NCBI RefSeq assembly: GCF_029894335.1
Contig: NZ_JARXZC010000001.1
Location: 186,001-250,000 of the forward strand
DNA: 64,000 nt
Direction of reading: 5' to 3'
Origin: Kitasatospora sp. MAP5-34
Lineage (GTDB): Bacteria; Actinomycetota; Actinomycetes; Streptomycetales; Streptomycetaceae
The notes below the pieces were generated by a model. That model saw only the letters and a list, made by a program, of their open reading frames with translations. It searched no databases and had not been told where the DNA came from. Below, piece after piece: positions 17,018 through 25,464 of the stretch. Made by a program: the position numbers and the translations under genes. How positions within the stretch are numbered: the first letter of the stretch is position 1; each line of letters opens with the position of its first letter.

Positions 17018-17866
17018 CTACCGGGCGGGGTCGGTGTCGTCGCCCGGTTCACGGTGCGGGTCGGTCCCGGCGTCCGGCCGCCCGGCGGTCCACACGGCGT
17101 TACCGGCGAGCGCGCCGCCGAAGACCGTGAACCCGACCCCGATCAGCCAGGACTGCACCACCAGTACCGTCCCGATCGTCCCGTACGAGACCGCGCTCGA
17201 CACGATGAGAGGCGTGAACACCAGCTGGGAGAAGACCCGGAGGCCGATGAGGGCGAGTACGGTCGCCACCGCTCCGGGGAGGAGTGCCCGGCGCCCGACC
17301 TTGGCGCCCAGCAGCAGCCACTGGAGTCCCCAGAAGAAGATCACCCCGCCGCCCACCGTGATGGTCAGCCGGAGGGCGGGCTGCGCGGGGGAGTCGGCCA
17401 GTGGGACTCCGCTCCAGGAGGCGGCCAGCAGGAACCCGACCAGCACCGCCAGGCCGATGATCTGACGCCACACGGCGTGCCACGCGGCGGCGCGGACGCG
17501 CCAGATCCGTTCGTAACCGGTCTGCAGGGCGGCCATGAACGAGATGCCGAAGACGGCCACGGCCGCGAGGCTCAGCGCGGTCGCCGTGTTCAGCACCCGG
17601 CGCGGCGAGGAGAACAGCTGCCGGACCGAGTCCGCCGAGCTGCCCGACACCCCGAGGCCGTCGACCACCCAGCTGGCGAACCCGTTGTCGTGCACCGGTG
17701 AGGCGGCGGCGACCACGATCAGCAGCGGGATCAGCGTGACGAACCCCAGTGCGGCGAACCCCATGGCCCGGTGCATCAGCTCGATCTCCCTGCCGCGCCG
17801 TACGAGAGTCCTCAGCCGGGGCAGCCGGCTCGGGGCGGGAGAGGGGCCGACCGGGACTGGCGCCAT
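17018..17866 (-). CDS. YihY/BrkB-family membrane protein
   Basis: 282 residues, ATG 17866, six predicted membrane helices starting around residue 35 (MGFAALGFVTLIPLLIVVAAA) and including FGISFMAALQTGYERIWRV and VGGGVIFFWGLQWLLLG. The tail after residue 260 is charged and rich in Asp, Glu, Arg and Pro. This matches YihY/UPF0761, once misnamed ribonuclease BN; the function is unresolved (envelope-related). It stands alone, 152 bp upstream of lepB on the same strand. Confidence 0.85.
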   Translation of the reverse strand: MAPVPVGPSPAPSRLPRLRTLVRRGREIELMHRAMGFAALGFVTLIPLLIVVAAASPVHDNGFASWVVDGLGVSGSSADSVRQLFSSPRRVLNTATALSLAAVAVFGISFMAALQTGYERIWRVRAAAWHAVWRQIIGLAVLVGFLLAASWSGVPLADSPAQPALRLTITVGGGVIFFWGLQWLLLGAKVGRRALLPGAVATVLALIGLRVFSQLVFTPLIVSSAVSYGTIGTVLVVQSWLIGVGFTVFGGALAGNAVWTAGRPDAGTDPHREPGDDTDPAR

Positions 17867-18025
17867 GACGGCTCGTCACCTCTCTCTGCTCTCCGGCGTG
17901 ACGCGGTCACAGTGCCCGACTGCGGCCGGCCGACGGTATTCCCGGGGACGGGCGGCGAATTCCAGGAGAGGTGCCAGGCGGGATTTCAGTTCGAATTCCG
18001 GGCGCAGTTCAGTACGGGTGAGCAA

Positions 18026-18099
18026 TGGAGGTGGAGATAGGAGTCGAACCCATGTATGCGGCTCTGCAAGCCGCTGCCTTGCCTCTCGGCCACTCCACC
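18026..18099 (-). tRNA. tRNA-Cys (GCA)
   Basis: Minus-strand cloverleaf starting with G at 18099. Acceptor GGTGGAG pairs with CTCCACC, the D arm is TGGCCGAGAGGCAAGGCA-like, anticodon stem GCGGC/GCCGC encloses loop TTGCAGA with anticodon GCA, and the T loop is TTCGACTC. Discriminator U and an encoded CCA (18026-18028) complete it. The mature body without CCA is 18029-18099. Confidence 0.95.
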
Positions 18100-18209
18100 G
18101 TGGGCTTGTTGATGAGCATAGGGGAATCCTGTTCGCATCCTGGGTGTGACTCGCCAGTTGTGTCCGGTCGCGGCGGTAATCTGCTGCCGAGCACTCTCGA
18201 TCCAGACAG

Positions 18210-19043
18210 ATGGGATTCGCCGTGGCCGTCAAGGACTCCCAGTCAGATATTGCTATTAAAGATATGGTTGTCTCACCTTCAGGGCGATGTCAGTACAAGC
18301 GCCTTCCGCTGCGTGATCTGCCGCCGCTGGGGGTGATCCGGCGGGCCCGCCTGGCCCGGGAGGACCTGAGGGTGCGCGGTGAGGGCGCCCCGACGCCCGG
18401 CCGAGGGTCGGTCTACGCGGTCGGTGACTGGGTGCGGGTCAAGGACCGGGAGGGCATCCGCGCCACCCTCGACGACCGGGACCGGCACCGGGGGCTCTGG
18501 TTCACGGCCGGCCAGTGGTCGTTCTGCGGGCGCACGTACCAGGTCGAGCACGTCGTGCGCCGGATGGTGGATGACCACTACCGGATGCGCAGCCTCTCCG
18601 CCACCACCACGCTCGCCGGAGCGACCTGTCTGGGGGCGGACGGTGGTCAAGGCTGCGGTCTGGCCTGCGCGTTGCTCTTCCGGGACGAGTGGCTGGAGCC
18701 CTCGACGCCTGCGGCCGCCGCCCCCGGGATCGGTGGTCTGCACGCGACCGTGCGGACTCTCCCGGAGATCCGGGCGACCCTGGACCGGGCCGGGCGGCTG
18801 CACGGCGTGCCGTTCCAGGCGGGGATGGCCCGCTTCGCCGGTACTCGTCAGCGGGTGCTCACCCAGGTCCAGTACGGAGCGCTCGCCTGGTGGCAGCGTC
18901 CCGTCGGGGGCAGCTGGTACATCCTCGACAGTCTGCGGTGCGATGGTGAGCCGTTGTCGGTGACCGGGTGCGACCGTCAGTGCGGCCTGCTGTGGCACGA
19001 GTCGTGGCTGCGCCTGGAGGGTGCGCCGGGCTCCCTGATCTGA
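18210..19043 (+). CDS. Tandem-duplicated Cys-containing domain protein
   Basis: 277 residues if ATG 18210 is used; a second ATG at 18264 is possible because neither has a good ribosome site. Two homologous units are visible. Unit 1 (about 65-165) has VYAVGDWVRVKDREGIRATL, DRHRGLWFTAGQWSFCGRTY, GATCLGADGGQGCGLACALL, FRDEWLE. Unit 2 (about 175-272) has TVRTLPEIRATLDRAGRLHG, VPFQAGMARFAGTRQRV, SLRCDGEPLSVTGCDRQCGL, LWHESWLRLE. The unit resembles a small stand-alone family of unknown function seen near sugar or peptide biosynthesis genes; that link is from memory. Conserved Cys residues near each unit end suggest metal binding, partly lost in unit 2. Confidence 0.7.
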   Translation: MGFAVAVKDSQSDIAIKDMVVSPSGRCQYKRLPLRDLPPLGVIRRARLAREDLRVRGEGAPTPGRGSVYAVGDWVRVKDREGIRATLDDRDRHRGLWFTAGQWSFCGRTYQVEHVVRRMVDDHYRMRSLSATTTLAGATCLGADGGQGCGLACALLFRDEWLEPSTPAAAAPGIGGLHATVRTLPEIRATLDRAGRLHGVPFQAGMARFAGTRQRVLTQVQYGALAWWQRPVGGSWYILDSLRCDGEPLSVTGCDRQCGLLWHESWLRLEGAPGSLI

Positions 19044-19294
19044 CGGTTTATCAGGAAGGGTGCCAACTTGATTCTGCTCCGGTCGAGTTGGCGGGCCGTC
19101 CGCCTGCAGGGGGAAGGATGTCGGGTTCGCGTATTGGCGTGTATACGTCATCCGCCTGCTCTGGTGGGAGCAGCGGCCCCGCACCCACACTCGGGTCCGG
19201 GGTCGCCGTCGTGCCGGTCGGGCGCGGGGCCTCCGGCGTCGGTCCCCCCAGGCCGGTCGTCCGTCCGATCATGCCCCCACTGATTGCGAGTGCC

Positions 19295-20290
19295 ATGAAC
19301 ATCACGCGAAAGAGCAGCGTTCGTCGCGGACTGACCGGGCTGGGTGTCGCGCTTGCCGTCGGGGTGCTCCCCGCAGCGCAACTCGTTGTTGCCCCAGGGG
19401 CGTTCGCGCAGCCCGCGCCCGCGCCCGTGGCTGCGAGCGGTACCGTCGCCGGCATCGTCCACTACGTGCAGAGCCACGGCCGTTCGGTGCCGGTGGTCAC
19501 GCACGGCCGCTTCGGTGCCTACCCGGCCGCCGGGGCCGGGCGGGCGGCGGCACCCCGGGCGGGCTCCGCCGCCGGTCTGCTGCAGTACAACGGCGGTACG
19601 GTGCAGCACAGTCCGGTGGTGTACCTGGACTTCTGGGGTTCCCAGTGGAAGAAGGACACCAACGGTATCCAGAAGTACATGGCCAACATGTTCAACGGGT
19701 TGGGCACCGCTCAGGACACCTGGTCGATCACCACCTCCCAGTACCCGGACGGCGACAACAACCCCCCGACGTTCAACGGCTCGGTACTCGGCGGTAGTTG
19801 GAGCGACAGCAGCCGGCCCGCGCCGGCGGCCGCCTCGCAGAACGCCATCGCCGCAGAGGCGGACGCCGCCGCCGCCCACTTCGGAGTGACCGGAAACCCG
19901 GACGCGCAGATCGTGGTGATGAGTCCGCACGGCACCTCGCCGGACGGCTGGCCGAACTCGGGCTTCTGCGCGTGGCACGACTACACCGGCAGCGTCTCGT
20001 ACACCAACATGCCGTACGAGCTGGACGCCCCCAAGGGCAGCCGCTGCCCCAACTCGGCGCTGGGCGGCAAGCTCGACGCGTTCAGCATCGTGGAGGGCCA
20101 CGAGTACGCCGAGTCGATCACCGACCCGCAGCCCGCGAGCGGTTGGGTCGCCCCGAGCGGCGAGGAGATCGGCGACCTGTGCGAGAGCAACTTCCAGAAG
20201 GTGGCGCTGCCCACGGGCACCTTCGCGATGCAGCCGCTCTGGAGCAACAGCGACAACGCCTGTGTCATCACGCCCGGTGCGGGCGGCTGA
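19295..20290 (+). CDS. Secreted EXORDIUM-like protein
   Basis: 331 residues from ATG 19295 (19271 is in frame too; neither ribosome site is strong). The signal peptide covers residues 1-38 (MNITRKSSVRRGL... PGAFA). The body has VVYLDFWGSQWKK, SPHGTSPDGW, and a central IVEGHEYAESITDPQP with EEIGDLCES. This order resembles plant EXORDIUM/phosphate-induced family proteins, where a His-Glu pair sits before a TDP motif. Some bacterial members are annotated as peptidase-like, but no complete zinc site is proven. Extracellular; role unknown. Confidence 0.72.
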   Translation: MNITRKSSVRRGLTGLGVALAVGVLPAAQLVVAPGAFAQPAPAPVAASGTVAGIVHYVQSHGRSVPVVTHGRFGAYPAAGAGRAAAPRAGSAAGLLQYNGGTVQHSPVVYLDFWGSQWKKDTNGIQKYMANMFNGLGTAQDTWSITTSQYPDGDNNPPTFNGSVLGGSWSDSSRPAPAAASQNAIAAEADAAAAHFGVTGNPDAQIVVMSPHGTSPDGWPNSGFCAWHDYTGSVSYTNMPYELDAPKGSRCPNSALGGKLDAFSIVEGHEYAESITDPQPASGWVAPSGEEIGDLCESNFQKVALPTGTFAMQPLWSNSDNACVITPGAGG

Positions 20291-20510
20291 CCTGAGACCG
20301 ACCGGCACATGCCGGGCGGCGTCGCGACGCCCGTCCGAGTGAGTGCCTCGTGGCCTCGGCGCGGATGGTGACGTCCGTGTCAAGGCCACGCGTCGGGCTC
20401 GGTCCGCCCTGTCGGAAACGCTCACTTTGTCTCGTTAGGCTCGAAGCGATCAGCGCACCGGAGGGCAGTGGCCCGGTGCGGGGGCGGACTCGAGGCAGGC
20501 GAGAGGCACG

Positions 20511-21179
20511 ATGACAGATCGCGGCGGAGCAACGACGGGCAGCCGTCCCGACACCGGTCGGCGGGGACCGGAGCGTGGTCCGGTCGTCCGGTTCCTCGCC
20601 CGGGTCCCGCTGACGGCGACGTACGTGCTGCTGCTGACGCTGGTGGCCTGGTGGCTGGCGGGGCAGAGCAGGTCGGGCCGGGCCCGCTTCATCCGGCACA
20701 ACAGCAGCAACGTGCACCACATGGAAGTCGGCAAGTGGTGGACGATGTTCACCAGCGGGCTGGTCGTCGACGGGGTGCCCGCCTGGCTCGGCATCGCCGC
20801 CGTCGCGGTGGCGGTCGGCCTGGCCGAGTGGCGCTGGGGAGCGCTCCGGGCGGGCGCGGTCTTCGTGTTCGGCCACCTGGGGGCGACCCTGCTCACCGAG
20901 GGGGCGATGTGGGTGATGCTCGTCGCCCACATCCCCGGTGCGCTGTCGCACGCCCGCGACGTCGGCATCAGCTACGGCCTGGTGGCGACCGTCGGCGGCC
21001 TGCTCGGCCTCGGCTCGCCCCCGCTGCGCCGCTACGGCCTGCCGGTACTCGCCCTGGCGCTGGCGACCGCGTGGGCGCTGGACCAGCAACTGGCCGACGC
21101 CGGGCACCTGGTGGCCCTCGGCCTGGGCGTTCTCGCCTCCCGGACCAGGTGGCTGCGCGAGTACCCGAAGCGGACGTAG
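20511..21179 (+). CDS. Rhomboid-like membrane protein
   Basis: 222 residues, ATG 20511 with GAGAGG nearby upstream. Six hydrophobic segments follow a 30-residue basic tail. The region VRFLARVPLTATYVLLLTLV, a Gly-Ile-Ser (DVGISYGLVATVGG) and a late His (AGHLVALGLGVL) are arranged like the Ser-His pair of rhomboid proteases, as annotated for many Streptomyces rhomboid-like proteins. Catalytic activity is uncertain because the classical GxSG is GIS-YG here. Confidence 0.72.
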   Translation: MTDRGGATTGSRPDTGRRGPERGPVVRFLARVPLTATYVLLLTLVAWWLAGQSRSGRARFIRHNSSNVHHMEVGKWWTMFTSGLVVDGVPAWLGIAAVAVAVGLAEWRWGALRAGAVFVFGHLGATLLTEGAMWVMLVAHIPGALSHARDVGISYGLVATVGGLLGLGSPPLRRYGLPVLALALATAWALDQQLADAGHLVALGLGVLASRTRWLREYPKRT

Positions 21180-21225
21180 ACCCGGCCCGGCAACAGGCAC
21201 CGCGTGCCCGCCGGGCCACCCGGCA

Positions 21226-21245
21226 GTTCACCCGTCCGGGTGAAC
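21226..21245. terminator. Short palindromic terminator
   Basis: GTTCACCCGTCCGGGTGAAC is a perfect 20-nt palindrome between the convergent rhomboid-like and argS genes, flanked by further GC-rich complementary blocks (CCGGGC / GCCCGG). Confidence 0.65.
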
Positions 21246-21300
21246 CTCCGGGGGCCCGGCGGCGGCTGTCTCCGCGCGGCGGCGGTTACCTCAGCGGCGG

Positions 21301-23064
21301 TCACATCCGTTCGGGGGCCTCGATGCCCAGCAGGTCGAGTCCGCGGGTGAGGACCTGCGAGCACAGCCGGGCGAGGACCAGGCGGGACCGGCGGACGGGT
21401 TCGGTCGTGCTGGTGGCGAGGATCGGGCAGTTCTCGTAGAAGCCGGTGAAGGCACTGGCCGTCTCGAACAGGTACTGGCAGAGCTTGTGCGGCGCGTAAC
21501 CCTCGACGGCGGCCTCGATCGCGGCCGGGAACTGGGCCAGCCGGAGGGCCAGGGCACGTTCGGCGGGGTGGTCCAGGACGATCGGGGCCCCGCCGCCGGC
21601 GTCCGCCGCCTGCCCCGCCTTGCGGAGGATGGAGTGGATCCGGGCGTTGGCGTACTGCAGATAGACGGAGGTGTTGCCGTCGGTGGCGAGCATCCGGTCC
21701 CAGGTGAAGACGTAGTCCTTCTCCCGGTTGCCGGACAGGTCGGCGTACTTGACCGCGCCGATGCCGACCGCCCGGGCGATCTCGGCCTGGGTGGCGGAGT
21801 CGAGTTCGGAGCGGTCGGCCACCACCTTCGCGGCGTGCTGCACGGCCTCGGTGAGCAGGTCGACGAGCTTGACCGAGCCGCCCTCGCGGGTGCGGATCGT
21901 CCGGCCGTCCTCGCCGAGGATGGTGCCGAACCCGATGTGGACGGTGGTGTGGTCCTCGTCGAGGTAGCCGGCCGCGCGGGAGGCGCCGAACACCATCTGG
22001 AAGTGCTGGGCCTGCGGAGTCCCGACGACGTAGAGCAGGTCGGTCATGCCGCGCTCGCCGGTCCAGTAGCGCACGGTGGCCAGATCGGTGACGTGGTAGC
22101 CGTAACCGCCGTCGCGCTTGCGCAGGATCAGCGGCAACCGGTCGCCGTCCCGGTTGGTGAAGCCGGGCGGGAAGACGCACACCGCGCCGTCGCTGGTCTC
22201 GGTGCTGCCGCGCTGCTCCAACTCGTCGATGGTGGCGGCCAGGTACGGGTTGTAGAAGCTCTCGCCGTAGGTGTCCTCGGGCGTGAGCGAGACGCCGAGC
22301 AGGGCGTAGACCTGCTGGAAGTGCCGGGTGGACTCCGCGACCAGCTGCCGCCACAGGGCCAGCGTGGGTTCGTCGCCGCCCTGCAGGGCGACCACGCGCA
22401 GCCGTGACCGGTCGGCGAACGCGGGGTCGGCGTCGAACTTCTTGCGGGCCTGCTGGTAGAAGGCGTTGAGGTCGCCGATGGAGTGCTCGGCACCCCTGGC
22501 CGAGTGGCCGTTCGTCCAGCCCTCGTCCACCAGATGCTCGATGAGCATGCCGAACGGGGTGCCCCAGTCGCCGAGGTGATTGTGCGGGACGACCTCGTGC
22601 CCGGCGAATCGCAGCAGCCGCAGCAGGGTGTCCCCGATGATCGAGGACCTCAGGTGCCCGACGTGCATCTCCTTGGCCACGTTCGGGCTCGAGTAGTCCA
22701 GCGCGAACCGGCGCGGCGCCGCCGTCGCCGCCACGCCGAGGCGTTCGTCCCCGGTCATCGCGGCCACCCGGGCGGCCAGCCAGTCCGAGCGCAGCACGAA
22801 GTTGACGAAGCCCGGCCCGGCCACCTCGGCCGTCTCGACCAGGTCGTCGGCGTCCAGGGCCGCCACGATCGCCGCCGCGACCTCGCGCGGTGGCCGGCCC
22901 AGTGGCTTGGCCAGACTCATGGCGAGGTTGCACTGGTAGTCGGCCCCGGGCCGGGTCGAGGGCCGTACCAGCGCCTCGGCCGGGGTGATGCGCACACCCG
23001 TTGTGACCGCCACCGCCGTCGTCACGCGCTCTCCCAGAAGGAGTGCGATGTCGCCTGCCTGCAT
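21301..23064 (-). CDS. argS: Arginyl-tRNA synthetase (probable cluster-associated copy)
   Basis: 587 residues, ATG 23064 with GGAGG 8 nt upstream. The N-terminal Arg-S domain (CNLAMSLAKPLGRPPREVAA) is followed by the class I catalytic core: DYSSPNVAKEMHVGHLRSS with the HIGH motif as HVGH, NHLGDWGTPFGMLIEHL, GYGYHVTDLATVRYW. The KMSKS region is replaced by a TIRTREGGSVKL-type loop, as in many ArgRS lacking canonical KMSK. The anticodon-binding domain ends in the usual LGIEAPERM. It charges tRNA-Arg. No lysS or other translation genes flank it; instead it sits at the edge of a gene set rich in Fem-like transferases, which suggests a dedicated supply of Arg-tRNA. Whether a second argS exists elsewhere cannot be seen here. 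Confidence 0.93.
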   Translation of the reverse strand: MQAGDIALLLGERVTTAVAVTTGVRITPAEALVRPSTRPGADYQCNLAMSLAKPLGRPPREVAAAIVAALDADDLVETAEVAGPGFVNFVLRSDWLAARVAAMTGDERLGVAATAAPRRFALDYSSPNVAKEMHVGHLRSSIIGDTLLRLLRFAGHEVVPHNHLGDWGTPFGMLIEHLVDEGWTNGHSARGAEHSIGDLNAFYQQARKKFDADPAFADRSRLRVVALQGGDEPTLALWRQLVAESTRHFQQVYALLGVSLTPEDTYGESFYNPYLAATIDELEQRGSTETSDGAVCVFPPGFTNRDGDRLPLILRKRDGGYGYHVTDLATVRYWTGERGMTDLLYVVGTPQAQHFQMVFGASRAAGYLDEDHTTVHIGFGTILGEDGRTIRTREGGSVKLVDLLTEAVQHAAKVVADRSELDSATQAEIARAVGIGAVKYADLSGNREKDYVFTWDRMLATDGNTSVYLQYANARIHSILRKAGQAADAGGGAPIVLDHPAERALALRLAQFPAAIEAAVEGYAPHKLCQYLFETASAFTGFYENCPILATSTTEPVRRSRLVLARLCSQVLTRGLDLLGIEAPERM

Positions 23065-23087
23065 CCGTCGGACCTCCACTCTCGCTG

Positions 23088-25352
23088 TCACCGTCCGTGA
23101 TGAGGCAGTATCGCAGAGGCGGGAGGCGCCTCGGAGGCGGTGCCGTCGGGCGCGGACGGATGGCCTGCCCCCACCCACACCAGCCGGAGCGCGGCCGCGA
23201 CGCCGAGCTCGGCCGTCCAGAACGCGCGGAGGAAGTCGGCGTACGTGGGCGAGGACTCACCAGCCGTCAGCAGGAAGCGGAACGCCCGCTGTTCGCCGGG
23301 GCCCAGCTCCACCTCGGCCGTCTCCGGCCACACCCGGGTGCCGTGCCGGTGGGAGTTGCGCAGTGCCAGGCCGGCCCAGCCGTGCAGTGACCGGTCCAGC
23401 GGGTTGCTCAGCAGCAGGTCGACGGGGTGCTCGACGGATCGCCGTACGAGCGGGTCCATCCGTACCACCGGGGGGTCGAGGTGGATCGGCCGGTCCCACA
23501 CCGTGCCGCAGGTCCGGCAGATGCCCAGGACCCGGCGGGTCGCGGGGGCCAGGGCCGAGGCCAGCGTCCGGGCCATGACGGTGTCCCCGCAGTACGCGCA
23601 GGCGTCGGCGGTGGCGTGTGCGACCACCGTGAAGGTGCCGTCGTCGGTCAGGCACTGCTCGTGGACGGAGAACGGCTTGTTGGACGCGGTGCGGGTCAGG
23701 TAGTGCGCGCACAGCTCGCGGTCGGCCCGGCCGATGGCGGCGGCGGTCTCGGCGGCCCGCCGGTCGGTCGCGGCGGCGGCCTGGGTGTCGTACCGGGCGC
23801 GGGCTTCGTTCCGGGCCAGATAGGTGGCGGTCGACCGCCACTCCTGTTCCCAGCTCTTGAGTTTGGGCCGGTAGCCGCGCAGCAGCCTGCCATAGGCGTC
23901 GAGGTTGGCCAATGCGGCCGTCACCGCCCGGCCCGCGTCCCGGCCGGGCGGGGTGAAGTCCACGGTGACGTCCAGCTCGCCCGTGATGCGGGCCTGGTCG
24001 AACAGCACGACCGTCGCGCCGCCGCCGGGCTCGGGCACCACGGCGTACTGCAGGTCCCGCCCGGACGACCGTACGGTCGGCGCCGAGGACAGGCTGTCCA
24101 GCGCCACCGTCACGAACTCGGCGTCCAGGCCCCGGCCGGTGATCCGGACACCGCCGTCGACCGCCGTCCGGGTCAGCTCGCCCGCCGGGGGCGGGGCGTC
24201 GAACAGCACGGTGTCGCCCTCGCCGAGGACGAGATAGCTGGGCGAGTCCGGGCCCAGGTACGGCAGGGCGGCGTTGAGCAGCCGGACGGCCTCGCCGACC
24301 GGGACACCGCCCCGGAGCAGCCGGTAGAGGAGCAGGAACTCGGCGGGCGAGCCGACCACCGCCCACGGGCTCGACACGACCACGGCGGCCCCCGCCTCCT
24401 GCGCCGAGAACGCGAGCGAGAACTCCGGGGCGAAGGTGGCGGGCAGCCCCATCCGCAGCACGTGGCACCCGCCGATGAACACCGCGTCCGCGCCGACGGC
24501 GGTGAGCGGCAGTACGTCGCCGTCCTTGACGCAGCGTCCGTCCACCGCGCAGGCCGGCCGGTGGGCGCCCGGGTCGGCGCCCGCCCACTCCAGCGACCGT
24601 CCGCAGAGGGCGTCGCGGCCCAGGTGGAACAGGTCCTCGCGGGTGTGGCCCCACATCATCAGCAGGTCGGGCCTGCCCAGCGCCCGTACGGCGTCGGCGG
24701 TCAGGGCCTCGCCGTCCAGGCAGGTGAGCACGTCGTCGTCGACGGTGCCGATCATCCGGTCGGCGAACAGACCCACCGCCCGGCTCACCCGGCCGGCCCG
24801 GGTGCGCAGGTGGGCCGCCACCACGCGGGTGACGATCGGCAGCGTCCGGGCGGTGAGGAAGCTGACCGGCCGTTCGGGCGAGGGGCCCATGGGGGCGTCG
24901 AACGACAGCAGGTCGAGTACCGCGTCCTGGAGTTGACGAGTGATCAGATCCGGCCGGGCGCAGATGGTGAGCGGGGCCGTCCCGGTGGTCGCGACGAGTT
25001 TGCCGACCGCCGTGACCAGCTCCTCGGGGGTGTCGAACCAGTGCAGGGCCCGCCCGGTGCCGGCGGCGTGCAGCGCGGCGGGCAGTGCCCAGTCGGGGTC
25101 GCCGAAACCCACGACGGCCCCGTCGTCGCCGAGGGGGCGCCCGCCCAGCCAGCGGGTCACGCCGACCGCGCCCTCGGCGGCCGCCGAGGCCCAGCTCGAG
25201 TCCTCCTCCGGCGGCGCCTGCCCGTCGGCGGCCGGGTGGGGGAGCAGGGAGCCGGGCGGGTGCAGCACCGGGACCGGCCCACCGGGGTCGCGCAGGAACG
25301 CCGAGACCCCGCCGGCGTACCCGCCCGTCGTCTCGGCCACCGTCACGCGCAT
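23088..25352 (-). CDS. CHAT-domain protease-like protein with zinc ribbon
   Basis: 754 residues from ATG 25352 (GGAG 5 nt upstream). Residues about 225-360 show a CHAT pattern: a candidate His236 in LLMMWGHTRED, Cys296 in AVFIGGCHVLRMG, then SLAFSAQEAGAAVVVSSPWA and GGVPVGEAVRLLNAALPYLG. CHAT proteins are caspase-like cysteine peptidases. Residues 585-615 hold four Cys (585, 588, 612, 615) as a zinc ribbon. The C-terminal 130 residues contain a beta-rich segment. No family name fits the whole protein. It lies 23 nt upstream of argS on the same strand and shares the minus-strand run with the MFS and Fem-like genes, so it probably belongs to the cluster. Confidence 0.7.
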   Translation of the reverse strand: MRVTVAETTGGYAGGVSAFLRDPGGPVPVLHPPGSLLPHPAADGQAPPEEDSSWASAAAEGAVGVTRWLGGRPLGDDGAVVGFGDPDWALPAALHAAGTGRALHWFDTPEELVTAVGKLVATTGTAPLTICARPDLITRQLQDAVLDLLSFDAPMGPSPERPVSFLTARTLPIVTRVVAAHLRTRAGRVSRAVGLFADRMIGTVDDDVLTCLDGEALTADAVRALGRPDLLMMWGHTREDLFHLGRDALCGRSLEWAGADPGAHRPACAVDGRCVKDGDVLPLTAVGADAVFIGGCHVLRMGLPATFAPEFSLAFSAQEAGAAVVVSSPWAVVGSPAEFLLLYRLLRGGVPVGEAVRLLNAALPYLGPDSPSYLVLGEGDTVLFDAPPPAGELTRTAVDGGVRITGRGLDAEFVTVALDSLSSAPTVRSSGRDLQYAVVPEPGGGATVVLFDQARITGELDVTVDFTPPGRDAGRAVTAALANLDAYGRLLRGYRPKLKSWEQEWRSTATYLARNEARARYDTQAAAATDRRAAETAAAIGRADRELCAHYLTRTASNKPFSVHEQCLTDDGTFTVVAHATADACAYCGDTVMARTLASALAPATRRVLGICRTCGTVWDRPIHLDPPVVRMDPLVRRSVEHPVDLLLSNPLDRSLHGWAGLALRNSHRHGTRVWPETAEVELGPGEQRAFRFLLTAGESSPTYADFLRAFWTAELGVAAALRLVWVGAGHPSAPDGTASEAPPASAILPHHGR

Positions 25353-25362
25353 CGAATCTCCG

Positions 25363-25416
25363 CTCGTAGGTCTCGTAGGTCTCGTGGGTCTCGTGGGTCT
25401 CGTGGGTCTCGTGGGT
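25363..25416. repeat. Six tandem 9-bp units
   Basis: CTCGTAGGT twice, then CTCGTGGGT four times, head to tail. It lies in the 112-bp gap between the MFS stop (25465) and the CHAT start (25352), ending 10 nt before that start codon region, so it forms part of the CHAT leader. The same 9-bp period recurs at 877-930 with a different unit. Confidence 0.92.
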
Positions 25417-25464
25417 CTGACAGGTCTGGCGGGGTCGGCAGGTTTGCGGGTCCGGACCCGCCGG

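Noticed and set aside
21301..23064. Housekeeping argS only
   Set aside because: Not excluded, but the cluster context and tRNA-like gene make a dedicated role more likely; kept as an alternative in the findings.
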